NCBI RefSeq assembly: GCF_010365865.1
Contig: NZ_CP048020.1
Span: 1,984,001-2,048,000, forward strand
Direction: 5' to 3'
DNA: 64,000 bases
DNA from: Treponema vincentii
GTDB taxonomy: Bacteria > Spirochaetota > Spirochaetia > Treponematales > Treponemataceae
Shown here one piece after another: positions 8,643 through 15,711 of this stretch. Each line of letters begins with the position of its first letter. Positions within the stretch are counted from its first letter, which is position 1. The position numbers and the translations under genes were made by a program. The notes beneath the pieces are model-generated. The model had not been told where the DNA came from. It searched no databases and was given only the letters and a program-made list of their open reading frames with translations.

Positions 8643-9142
8643 TGGTTCCTCTTATCCAGTAGCTTCGCTATTGCCGACTTCGTTTCAATACTCTTATGTT
8701 GTAATTCAAGCTGGTCAAGTTGGAGCTTCGTTCTTGCAGAGGGGCTAATATAGTACTTATTGGCTAACTTGTTACATTGATTACTTACTGATACTTGTAG
8801 CTTGGTCAACCGTTCGTAAGCGTCAAAATCTTTAACTATATCCGTCTTTTTTAAGGCGCGTTGAATATCCCGTAATTGTTGAATCAGATTATATAAAATC
8901 TCCAGTTCGGGAAGGTCTACCGGATTGAGAATTTTAAGATTGATTAAAAGAGAAGTATGGTATTCGTAATACTCTTTCAAATACTTTTCCGTAATGGAAG
9001 TAGGCGCAATAAGCTTTGTTTCTTCGGTGAACACAGAGAGAGCGGTTATAGCGTTCTCCGCCTCTTCTCGCTTTCCGTGGCGGTCTTTTCTGAAAGTCCC
9101 TTCTTTCTTTAATTGCGCAACCGTTTTTCTTTGTCGAGGCAT
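8639..9142 (-). CDS. Terminase small subunit (P27-like)
   Basis: 167 residues starting MPRQRKTVAQLKKEGTFRKDRHG, a start typical of P27-type small terminases, followed by a helical region (AYERLTKLQVSVSNQCNKLANKYYISPSARTKL) that matches the family's C-terminal pattern ...G.sPasR.kl. The ATG at 9142 overlaps the stop of the upstream gene (TAATG) and the stop overlaps the large-subunit start (ATGA), so the three genes are translationally coupled. It recognises phage DNA for packaging. Confidence 0.85.
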   Translation of the reverse strand: MPRQRKTVAQLKKEGTFRKDRHGKREEAENAITALSVFTEETKLIAPTSITEKYLKEYYEYHTSLLINLKILNPVDLPELEILYNLIQQLRDIQRALKKTDIVKDFDAYERLTKLQVSVSNQCNKLANKYYISPSARTKLQLDQLELQHKSIETKSAIAKLLDKRNQ

Positions 9143-9357
9143 TAAATGATGTACTCTTTTCTTTCCCGATACTCTTGAGCTTTTCCCTCGCACCAATCCC
9201 GAACCGGTCTAAAATATCCGGAAACTCTCGTATAGGTGGAGGCTGTTCCTTTGCATAAATCGGGGCTATTCATCGCCGCTTTAATGGACGCTATTTCCTT
9301 ATCTAGTGGTTTTTCATTCATACTCATATAGTCTACCGGCAGGTCTGGAATTGACAT
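9142..9357 (-). CDS. Small protein resembling the C-terminal tail of anaerobic ribonucleotide reductase (NrdD)
   Basis: 71 residues. The second half reads YTRVSGYFRPVRDWCEGKAQ followed by EYRERKEY, a close match to the C-terminal segment of class III ribonucleotide reductase (RV.GY.RPV..WN.GK..E...R..Y). The rest of that enzyme, including the glycyl-radical segment proper, is absent, so it cannot be a reductase by itself. It lies immediately upstream of the terminase genes. An alternative start at ATG 9327 follows a GTAGACTAT motif. Function unknown; a regulatory or domain-replacing role for the host enzyme is only speculation. Confidence 0.6.
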   Translation of the reverse strand: MSIPDLPVDYMSMNEKPLDKEIASIKAAMNSPDLCKGTASTYTRVSGYFRPVRDWCEGKAQEYRERKEYII

Positions 9358-9596
9358 ATCTTTTTTGAAACGGGGGCTGGTGATTTTGCTTATTTTTACT
9401 CATTTTTTGACAGTATATATGGGGTTTTTGCTCATTTTTGCTTGAAAAAGAGCGTTTTTATTAAAAATACTATCCCAATATTACATATTTAGCTAAATAT
9501 TCTTATAAATTAGAGCGATTCAGCTCCTCTTAAAAGTGTTCCATATAATAGAAGAAACCCATTAGCGCTACTTTCTCACGGTTAAACTATATAATT
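9358..9596. promoter_or_regulatory. Divergent intergenic region between late operon and a rightward gene
   Basis: About 240 AT-rich bases separate the leftward packaging genes from the rightward 9597 gene. It contains two direct copies of the motif TTTT-R-CTCATTTTT (9387-9402 and 9427-9440) and a TTGACA at 9407-9412. Promoters for both directions are expected here, but no -10/-35 pair can be assigned with confidence. Confidence 0.35.
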
Positions 9597-10310
9597 ATGA
9601 AACAACTTTTATTTACAGAAAGGGGATTGCTTTTAAGCGTTGCCCCGAACACGAAAAACAAAATAGCATTGGATAACCCGCTTCATACTACGTTTCTTTT
9701 TTGTAGGGCGGCAGAATTACACAATATTCCATTGCCGATAAAAAGCGGCCGCCCTGAACATGATTACCTCGCCTTTCTCGATTCCAGTAAAGAAGTTATG
9801 GCTCACTATGAAAAGATAAATCCAGATTTTTATCTTGACTTAGCATTAGGGATGCCGGATAAAACGATACCGGACTGCATGCTTCATGCAGATGCTTTCT
9901 GTTTCAACTTGTGGCTAGGCTGCCCCGACGATATACCGGTAGTATCCTTCAAGGCTAACTTTTCTTTATCGGAAATTATTAGCCATTTATATGAAGGGTA
10001 TCCCGTTCTTATGCTTAAAACAGAAACGCCAGAGATGGGTTTGAACCGAAATGGAGAACACCACCTTTCTTTACTAACCGGTCTTATCTATAAACATGAA
10101 GCTATTAAGAATTTAGACTTAACCGGTCGGGCGGGGCAAAATACATTAAAGAGAATGAGGCCGAACTATTTTGTCTTTGATGATTTACAAGGGAAAGAAT
10201 CCATAGTCCCTTATTATGGTTTCTTAAACAGTTATTTCAATCTTAATTCTGAAAAAAAGTTTACGTATTTTTTTAATCCGTTAGCCTCTTTATATCTACC
10301 GAGGCGATAA
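9597..10310 (+). CDS. Conserved-looking phage protein of unknown function, possible C39-like peptidase fold
   Basis: 237 residues, no signal peptide. It opens MKQLLFTERGLLLSVAPNTKN and contains HTTFLFCRAAELHNIPLP (a Cys in an N-terminal helix) and, later, HLYEGYPVLMLKTETP followed by GEHHLSLLTGLIY. The order Cys, then a G-x-P-V-h strand, then H-hhhhhG resembles papain-fold C39-like domains, but spacing is not verified, so I would not name it an enzyme. It stands alone in the rightward direction between leftward operons and ends at a hairpin terminator shared with the opposite gene. Its position before a two-helix membrane protein could fit lysis, which is untested. Confidence 0.5.
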   Translation: MKQLLFTERGLLLSVAPNTKNKIALDNPLHTTFLFCRAAELHNIPLPIKSGRPEHDYLAFLDSSKEVMAHYEKINPDFYLDLALGMPDKTIPDCMLHADAFCFNLWLGCPDDIPVVSFKANFSLSEIISHLYEGYPVLMLKTETPEMGLNRNGEHHLSLLTGLIYKHEAIKNLDLTGRAGQNTLKRMRPNYFVFDDLQGKESIVPYYGFLNSYFNLNSEKKFTYFFNPLASLYLPRR

Positions 10311-10320
10311 ACAAAAAGAA

Positions 10321-10360
10321 AGGACTAACTCCACTTCATAGTATGGGGCTAGTCCTTTTA
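10321..10360 (+). terminator. Hairpin terminator after the 9597 gene
   Basis: AGGACTA (10321-10327) pairs with TAGTCCT (10350-10356), extended inside by CTCCA/TGGGG partial pairing and followed by TTTA. It lies between convergent genes and is A-rich on its left side, so it could work in both directions. Confidence 0.6.
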
Positions 10361-10366
10361 CAACTT

Positions 10367-10582
10367 CTAATCAGCTCTCAAGCCTATTCCAACCGAAACG
10401 AAAAATAAACATAATCCCATTCCGATTACTATTGATTGTTCATACGTCAATAGAAAGGGAAGACGTAAAACAAGGCGTACCATATTCGTCCCCGCCATAA
10501 CGAGAAACGATACAACGACTACCGCCCCTACCATCGTTAGAATACTAACCACCGCAAGGTTTATCTTATCCATTATCTTCAT
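10367..10582 (-). CDS. Small two-helix membrane protein (holin-like size, unproven)
   Basis: 71 residues with two clear hydrophobic segments, about residues 9-32 (AVVSILTMVGAVVVVSFLVMA) and 48-68 (SIVIGMGLCLFFVSVGIGL). The charged N-terminus is MKIMDKIN. It sits downstream of the resolvase-like gene in the same direction with a 6-base gap. Its size and topology are compatible with a holin, but no lysin neighbour is recognised on this strand, so only the membrane location is supported. Confidence 0.55.
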   Translation of the reverse strand: MKIMDKINLAVVSILTMVGAVVVVSFLVMAGTNMVRLVLRLPFLLTYEQSIVIGMGLCLFFVSVGIGLRAD

Positions 10583-10588
10583 AATGAT

Positions 10589-11059
10589 TTAGTTATTTCT
10601 TTTATAAGTATTCTCAAGAATTTCGGTAGTAATAATAGTATTCCAAGAAAAACGTTTCTTTTGAATTGGGTTATAGGGAAGAAGAGAAAGGTATTTTTTA
10701 TGAATTGAGAAACTTTTATAAAGGGGGCAAAGGCTTTTCCAATCAAAGATATACGCCCGAATATCGCCTCTATTTACCGATATACCGAGAATAATGAAGC
10801 AGTAAGCTCCCTCTATCTTGCTCCACTGGGTTAAAAAATCCGCTTGGTGAGGCTCTATCCGATTAAGGTTGAACGCTCGCAACGTATTCATATATTTTGC
10901 TTCTATAAAAGCCGGATAGTATTTCCCGTTAAATTCAAGCCCGCCGATTATATCGCAAGGTCGCTTAATCGTTCTATTATATAATCCGGTGGGGTCGGGT
11001 ATCTTATAAAGTAACGTTCCCGATTTCACAATAATTGTACATAATTCCGCTTCATTCAT
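10589..11059 (-). CDS. RecU-like Holliday junction resolvase / PD-(D/E)XK nuclease
   Basis: 156 residues from ATG 11059, which overlaps the HNH-gene stop as ATGA. The core reads RPCDIIGGLEFNGKYYPAFI then EAK, followed by LNRIEPHQADFLTQW and AYCFIILGI. This matches the RecU pattern (D...G...G.YI.FEAKET....FPL..I..HQ...M......GG.CF.II.F), with the PD-(D/E)XK residues D, E and K in place. RecU-type enzymes resolve branched DNA during phage recombination and packaging. Family resemblance is good although the usual N-terminal part is short. Confidence 0.68.
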   Translation of the reverse strand: MNEAELCTIIVKSGTLLYKIPDPTGLYNRTIKRPCDIIGGLEFNGKYYPAFIEAKYMNTLRAFNLNRIEPHQADFLTQWSKIEGAYCFIILGISVNRGDIRAYIFDWKSLCPLYKSFSIHKKYLSLLPYNPIQKKRFSWNTIITTEILENTYKRNN

Positions 11060-11421
11060 TTTAACCGCGCCCGTATCTCTTGAGCGGTCTTTACTCGATG
11101 GCATTCACGGCAGAGCGTTTGAAGATTATCGACATTGAAGAATAACGCTTCACTTCCTCGCGGGGGGATAATATGGTCTACCGTTAATGATTCATTAGTC
11201 CCGCACCGAACACAACAGGGTTGTTGTTGTATATGAGCTTTTCTTAAAGCCCGCCACGTAGAAGTTTGATACAGGTCTTCATTGCTTCTTTTTGCTTTCT
11301 GGAACGGGATTATCTCTCGATTATGTTTTTCACAATAGCAAGAACGTTCTAAAGCGAACTCATTACAACCGGCTTCCCTACATAACTTTTTCAGCAAGGT
11401 GAATTTCTCCCCCATTCTCAA
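11056..11421 (-). CDS. HNH endonuclease
   Basis: 121 residues. A basic N-terminus with a possible zinc site (CREAGCNEFALERSCYCEKH) is followed by the HNH core: QPCCVRCGTNESLTVDHIIPP, then NVDNLQTLCRECHRVKT. These give the CxxC pair, the catalytic DH, N and the second CxxCH. In HK97-like phages an HNH gene near the terminase genes takes part in packaging-linked cleavage, which fits its place upstream of them. It overlaps its neighbours on both sides, indicating one operon. Confidence 0.88.
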   Translation of the reverse strand: MRMGEKFTLLKKLCREAGCNEFALERSCYCEKHNREIIPFQKAKRSNEDLYQTSTWRALRKAHIQQQPCCVRCGTNESLTVDHIIPPRGSEALFFNVDNLQTLCRECHRVKTAQEIRARLK

Positions 11422-11761
11422 TAAGACTTTCTAAGCTAATCGTTGGAACTTCTTTCTTAAACATCGCCTTCTGAAAGCCAAAGTACGCATACGCAGAAAG
11501 CCGGTCTATTTTGAAGTCCTCTTTATAAAGATACTTATCAATAACGTATAACGTCGCATCTTCAATCTTATCCTCAAGCTCTTCCGGTCTAAAGGTGAGA
11601 TTCTTTTTTCGGCAATAATCAAGAATATAATTTCTTTGGAGTTCCCGACATATCAGGTACATTCTAGCTAGGAGCGCATACTCTTTTGCGCTATTAGAAC
11701 CTTTTACTTGAAGGTACTCGGCTTGTAGCTTTTCATAGATTTCATTGTGGTTTACTTTCAT
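11378..11761 (-). CDS. Phage protein of unknown function, faintly sigma-region-2-like
   Basis: 127 residues, helical and charged. The segment EELEDKIEDATLYVIDKYLY and SAYAYFGFQKAMFKKEVPTISLES resembles the region-2 pattern of small sigma-like activators (acidic helix, aromatic helix, then a short linker), and small regulators of this kind often head phage late operons. The resemblance is too weak to assert. It is the first gene of the leftward late operon and overlaps the HNH gene by 44 bases. Confidence 0.5.
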   Translation of the reverse strand: MKVNHNEIYEKLQAEYLQVKGSNSAKEYALLARMYLICRELQRNYILDYCRKKNLTFRPEELEDKIEDATLYVIDKYLYKEDFKIDRLSAYAYFGFQKAMFKKEVPTISLESLIENGGEIHLAEKVM

Positions 11762-12091
11762 AACAAGTTAGTTATAAAAGGATGGGGACAGTACGCCTGA
11801 ACTAAAACGCACAGTCCCCAAAATGAAAATAGATTGCTCGATAAGGATGAACTACTTCCTTATCTCTTATATAGTCTATAATAACCCCGAAATGAAAAAG
11901 ATAGCCCGTATTAAAAACCGGCGGGTTAGATAAGCTCTTTTAGTTTAGGTTGGCCGAGTTTAATTAAGGCAGATTAGAAGATAAGACTTGCCTTGAAAGC
12001 GTAATAATAGCTATGGGATGGGAAAGCGTTACAAGGAGCGTTACTACGTGAGTCTTTAATACATATAGGCTTAATAAATTAAATAAACGTT

Positions 12092-12387
12092 GTAACACTT
12101 GTAACAGTGATTCTCAACTCATTATACTCTTTTATACTCTTTTATTTTTCAACTTAAAAATGCCGTTACAAGTGTTACAATCGTTACAAAAATAAGCAAG
12201 TCGTTATTATATATAGACTTATACAATCAATAAACTGTAACACCTCTGTAACACTTGTAACACTTTGACGCTAGAAAAACAGTTTTTCTCTCTCAAATAA
12301 TCCCATTAAACCTATCTTTTAACGTTTCCGTAACACTTTTTACGTTTTTGTAACGCTTTTTGTAACACCTTTTAACGTTTTTGTAAC
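12092..12387 (+). repeat. Iteron-like cluster: twelve GTAAC-core repeats
   Basis: GTAAC (or its complement GTTAC) occurs at 12092, 12101, 12165, 12174, 12183, 12237, 12248, 12257, 12330, 12350, 12362 and 12383. Most copies extend to TGTAACACTT. Spacing inside groups is often exactly nine bases (12092/12101, 12165/12174/12183, 12248/12257), with the middle group inverted. This is the arrangement of initiator-binding iterons; the helicase-primase gene starts 250 bases downstream. Confidence 0.65.
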
Positions 12388-12609
12388 GATAAAAACTCTC
12401 TAAAAAATTAAAGTTTTTCAAGATTTCTGTAGCAAAAACTTTTCAGCGAAAACTCTAGGGAAAAACTCCCAGTTATTATATAGGAGAAAGAATCACGGGT
12501 TAATTTATAAAAAAGAGAAATTCCATTTTTAGCCCCTCTTGAACTAAATATTTAAAGATTTTTTCTAAAAACGGGCACTTTTGCCTTTTTCGTACAACTA
12601 AATAATTAT

Positions 12610-12624
12610 GGGCAAACAATGCCC
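12610..12624 (+). promoter_or_regulatory. Small hairpin abutting the ribosome site of the helicase-primase gene
   Basis: GGGCA (12610-12614) and TGCCC (12620-12624) form a five-base-pair stem that ends one base before GAAAGGAG, the Shine-Dalgarno for ATG 12638. It may modulate translation or bind a regulator. Confidence 0.4.
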
Positions 12625-12637
12625 GAAAGGAGAATAA

Positions 12638-15046
12638 ATGAAAATAGATTTAAGCGAATTCCTTAAACTCGGAGGCGGTTTTTATATCCCGCAAGCGGAG
12701 TTTACTGATTCAATAAAAGGAGCTACCAACCAAATGGCGCAAGAACTAGCCAAAAAGGATGAGCTAACGCTTGAAACGCTTCATAAGCAAATGCGCTTAT
12801 TTATAGAAGAAAATAATACAACGCTTTGGGGAAACCGCCTCTTAGAAAAAGAATTTGAGACAAAGCAGGAAGACGGAACCATAATTAAGGGGATTAAAAA
12901 AGTTCCGGCGGGAAAAACGGGGCAAGACTTGTACGAAGTCCATAAAGAAGAAATCGAATCCCATATAGCGGCGCTCGTTATTGATAATACTACTCACAAA
13001 ATCCCGTATAAACGAAGCGTCCGAACTTTTATCGAAGCAATGAAGTACCTTTCTCCGAATTGGGAAGCCGCTTCACTTGCGACATCCTATACGGCGATAC
13101 GAAAGTTATTCGAGAATATTTATAATGAACTCGGTTATGAAGGCGCTCGCAAACAAGACGTATGCGTTATTTTTGAACAGCTAAAGCGTGGGGGCGGCGG
13201 TAAAAGCGTATTTTTGAAGGGGCTAGCGTCCGTTCTTAAAAAATACGGGCTTCAATCAACCGATGACGATTTGCCCCGTCAACGGTTTAACTCCCCCCAA
13301 GCGGCTAATAATCATCTCGTTATTCATAACGATATTGGGCGAACCGAATGGCGCAATCGGGCGGTTGGTATTTTTAATAATCAGATTGATAGGAACGAGT
13401 ATATATATGAACCAAAGGGAAAGGCGACGATAGCGTTAAGGGCACGGGCAACGCATATTATTTCAACTAACGTCCATCTTGAGGACGAGGATAATAACCG
13501 CCGATACGCCTATATTCCTCTCACCAATCGAGTATTATTCGCAACGGACGGGGCAATAAGCGATAAAAACGTTATCCCGCAAGAGGACTTAAAAAAATAC
13601 TTTTCTTGTTATCCTTACTCCGGTAATGAGGATGCGTTTACTGAACGGCTGGAATATTGGATTGAAAAAGCCTTTTTATCTTGCCCGTTTGGTTATACTT
13701 TTTCATTGGGGGACGTAGTAAAATCTAAAACGCCCAAGCTGCCCCGTAAGTTCTTTTTGCTTATTCACGAACTGGAAAATTTTGTAGAGTTTGAAGGAAA
13801 AGAATATCTCGGTAACCTAAAGCTGGGGCAGTTCATACGGGAAACCGCTTTCAATGAACGCAAGCCGGAAGAAAATGATAGATACTTTCGAGACTTAAAA
13901 GATACGCTCAATACTTATTTTGGGGAAAAGATTAGAACGGGCGGAAAACCCTTTAGGACGTGGAGTTTCGCCTGGAATAAAATCCTTGAAATTGGACTAG
14001 CCGAAAATGAAAGTCCCGATGCTTTTGAAGATATAGAAGATATACAGGAAAAGTGGTTAAAAGCCCATAGAGCCATCATCAATGCCGCCATTGAGGATAT
14101 TGAACCGCTTGAAGAAACTTTAACGAATGAAACCGCCGAAACAAAAGACGTTCGTTATAATCGACAACCGGTAGACGCAAACCTGACGGAAGAAGAAAAA
14201 GAAGTACAAGAATTTATCGACGCTTTCCATCTTCACGTATGTAAGGATAAATATACAAAGCCGGAAACCGCCTTACAACACGGGACTAATTATGAATTTA
14301 TGGTAAACGGAAGCTGTACCGCCGACGATAGAAAAGCGGAACACGTTATCCCGAAAATGTTTGTTTATGAGATTGACTACCTCGAAGATGAAGGACAAGA
14401 AACCGATTTGGGTAAACAACTTAAAAAACAGTGGGATATTATTAAAAAGAGTATCGATACTACGAATCATATTGCTTCCGTTACTTTGAGCGGAAACAAG
14501 TCCATCCATGTTCTGGTTCCCCATACGGATGGTGAGTTAATAAAAGAAGATTATAAATTCTACTGGGAAGAAACGGCAAAACGGCTCTTCGGTGAGGATT
14601 CTCGTTTTTTTGATACGGCTTGTGCATCGGTTGGACGGCTAACCCGTTGCTTCAATATGAAACGGGGCAATATAGAGCAAAAGTTGTTATATAAGAATTT
14701 AAAAGCAACTCCTATTGACGTAAAGCCTCTTATGGAAGCCCGCCAAAAGGAAAAAGCCCAAAAAGTGATACTCGCAAACTTGAAAGTATACGCCCATAAT
14801 GGGCAAACCGATTACCGCAAGAAGCTAGAGAATTGCGCCCGAAAGTATCCGGTAAATGAAAACTATCAAAAGGCGTTGGATATTATAAATGGGAGCGTAG
14901 ATAAAGGGCTTAATCCCGTTGCGATAATCCAGTCTTTGAAGTCGAGCGATTTCAACGAATCTTGGGTTAAAAGCTATATCTACGAACCAATGAATCGGGA
15001 ACACCCCAGCTGTACCGGTCAAGCGTTTGAATATTATTGGAGATAG
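12638..15046 (+). CDS. Phage helicase-primase: SF3-like helicase followed by AEP-type primase domain
   Basis: 802 residues with a strong ribosome site. An N-terminal ATPase has Walker A RGGGGKSVFLKG (about 186-197), a Walker B-like strand LVIHNDIGR (about 229), a sensor THIISTN and a double arginine NNRRYAY (about 287), as in superfamily 3 / D5-like helicases. The C-terminal part (about 525-720) has FVYEIDYLED, VTLSGNKSIHVLV and FFDTACASVGRLTRCFNM, matching archaeo-eukaryotic primase motifs I, II and III. The usual order is primase first, helicase second, so this is reversed. It is the likely replication initiator acting at the iterons upstream. Confidence 0.75.
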   Translation: MKIDLSEFLKLGGGFYIPQAEFTDSIKGATNQMAQELAKKDELTLETLHKQMRLFIEENNTTLWGNRLLEKEFETKQEDGTIIKGIKKVPAGKTGQDLYEVHKEEIESHIAALVIDNTTHKIPYKRSVRTFIEAMKYLSPNWEAASLATSYTAIRKLFENIYNELGYEGARKQDVCVIFEQLKRGGGGKSVFLKGLASVLKKYGLQSTDDDLPRQRFNSPQAANNHLVIHNDIGRTEWRNRAVGIFNNQIDRNEYIYEPKGKATIALRARATHIISTNVHLEDEDNNRRYAYIPLTNRVLFATDGAISDKNVIPQEDLKKYFSCYPYSGNEDAFTERLEYWIEKAFLSCPFGYTFSLGDVVKSKTPKLPRKFFLLIHELENFVEFEGKEYLGNLKLGQFIRETAFNERKPEENDRYFRDLKDTLNTYFGEKIRTGGKPFRTWSFAWNKILEIGLAENESPDAFEDIEDIQEKWLKAHRAIINAAIEDIEPLEETLTNETAETKDVRYNRQPVDANLTEEEKEVQEFIDAFHLHVCKDKYTKPETALQHGTNYEFMVNGSCTADDRKAEHVIPKMFVYEIDYLEDEGQETDLGKQLKKQWDIIKKSIDTTNHIASVTLSGNKSIHVLVPHTDGELIKEDYKFYWEETAKRLFGEDSRFFDTACASVGRLTRCFNMKRGNIEQKLLYKNLKATPIDVKPLMEARQKEKAQKVILANLKVYAHNGQTDYRKKLENCARKYPVNENYQKALDIINGSVDKGLNPVAIIQSLKSSDFNESWVKSYIYEPMNREHPSCTGQAFEYYWR

Positions 15047-15075
15047 AGTTTAAGAACTGCCGGAACTAATTACTT

Positions 15076-15669
15076 ATGAACAATGAGATAATTAGTTCTG
15101 CCGCAAGAAACGGCGTTAAAAGGTTCTTAAAAGATACTTATGGATGTGAATTTTCCGAAACCCATTATAATGGCTTGGATAACAAAAAATTCGGAGATTA
15201 TTGCTATGAATCGGGAAACTTAAAAATCAACGTGGATTATAAGTATTCAGAAGACCCGAATTTAAGCAAAGTTATATCTTTGGAGCTGACGGATTATAAA
15301 GATGAGACGTGGCTTATCAATGATAATATTAACCTTCTTGTTTTTGAAACAACGAGCCAGATAGTGATTCTCAGCCATGAAAAAATGAAGCGGTTAGCGA
15401 AAACTTGTTTGATAGCTGATTATGGTAATGGAAAAGGCTTTTTTGATACCTCTACGCATATTGGGCGAAACAAACATTTTATAGTTCTATCAAAAGCTCA
15501 TTTTGAAAACGTTGAACCGCTTCAGCTCTCATGTGAAACTATGAACTCTATTCGAGACTTTGTAGAATGTCATAGTCCCCGTGGAGCCTGCGTCGCAAGC
15601 GTCAAGATTGCGCTTCTTGAGCGGGAGAATCTCATTGAAGGAAGATACGCTAAAAGGAGAAAAGTATAA
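15076..15669 (+). CDS. Phage protein of unknown function, possible PD-(D/E)XK nuclease
   Basis: 197 residues, 29 bases after the helicase-primase gene and probably cotranscribed. The segment KKFGDYCYESGNLKINVDYKY, then EDPNLSKVISLELTDY, has the spacing of a degenerate PD-(D/E)XK core (D, then D-x-K on the next strand). Otherwise it resembles nothing I can name. Cys and charged residues are scattered and there are no membrane segments. It ends at a convergent terminator shared with the integrase. A nuclease acting in replication or recombination is plausible but unproved. Confidence 0.5.
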   Translation: MNNEIISSAARNGVKRFLKDTYGCEFSETHYNGLDNKKFGDYCYESGNLKINVDYKYSEDPNLSKVISLELTDYKDETWLINDNINLLVFETTSQIVILSHEKMKRLAKTCLIADYGNGKGFFDTSTHIGRNKHFIVLSKAHFENVEPLQLSCETMNSIRDFVECHSPRGACVASVKIALLERENLIEGRYAKRRKV

Positions 15670-15682
15670 GCAATAGTGAAGT

Positions 15683-15710
15683 AAGCCCCCCTTTTAGCGG
15701 GGCTTCTTCT
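15683..15710. terminator. Bidirectional terminator between replication module and integrase
   Basis: AAGCCCC (15683-15689) and GGGGCTT (15699-15705) form a GC-rich stem with flanking T-rich sequence on the right (CTTCTTCTCTT). The genes on either side converge on it. Confidence 0.7.
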
Positions 15711-15711
15711 C

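Larger units (their letters stand above)
11762..12637. other. Gene-free 876-bp control region of the prophage
   Basis: No coding frame is convincing here. It lies between the divergent late operon and the rightward replication gene and should hold both promoters. It contains a hairpin-capable pair TGGGGAC/GTCCCCA (11784-11821), the GTAAC iteron cluster at 12092-12387, an AT-rich tract at 12400-12600 and a hairpin against the ribosome site of the helicase-primase gene. The composition (repeats next to an AT-rich block and a replication gene) is what a phage origin looks like. Confidence 0.55.
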
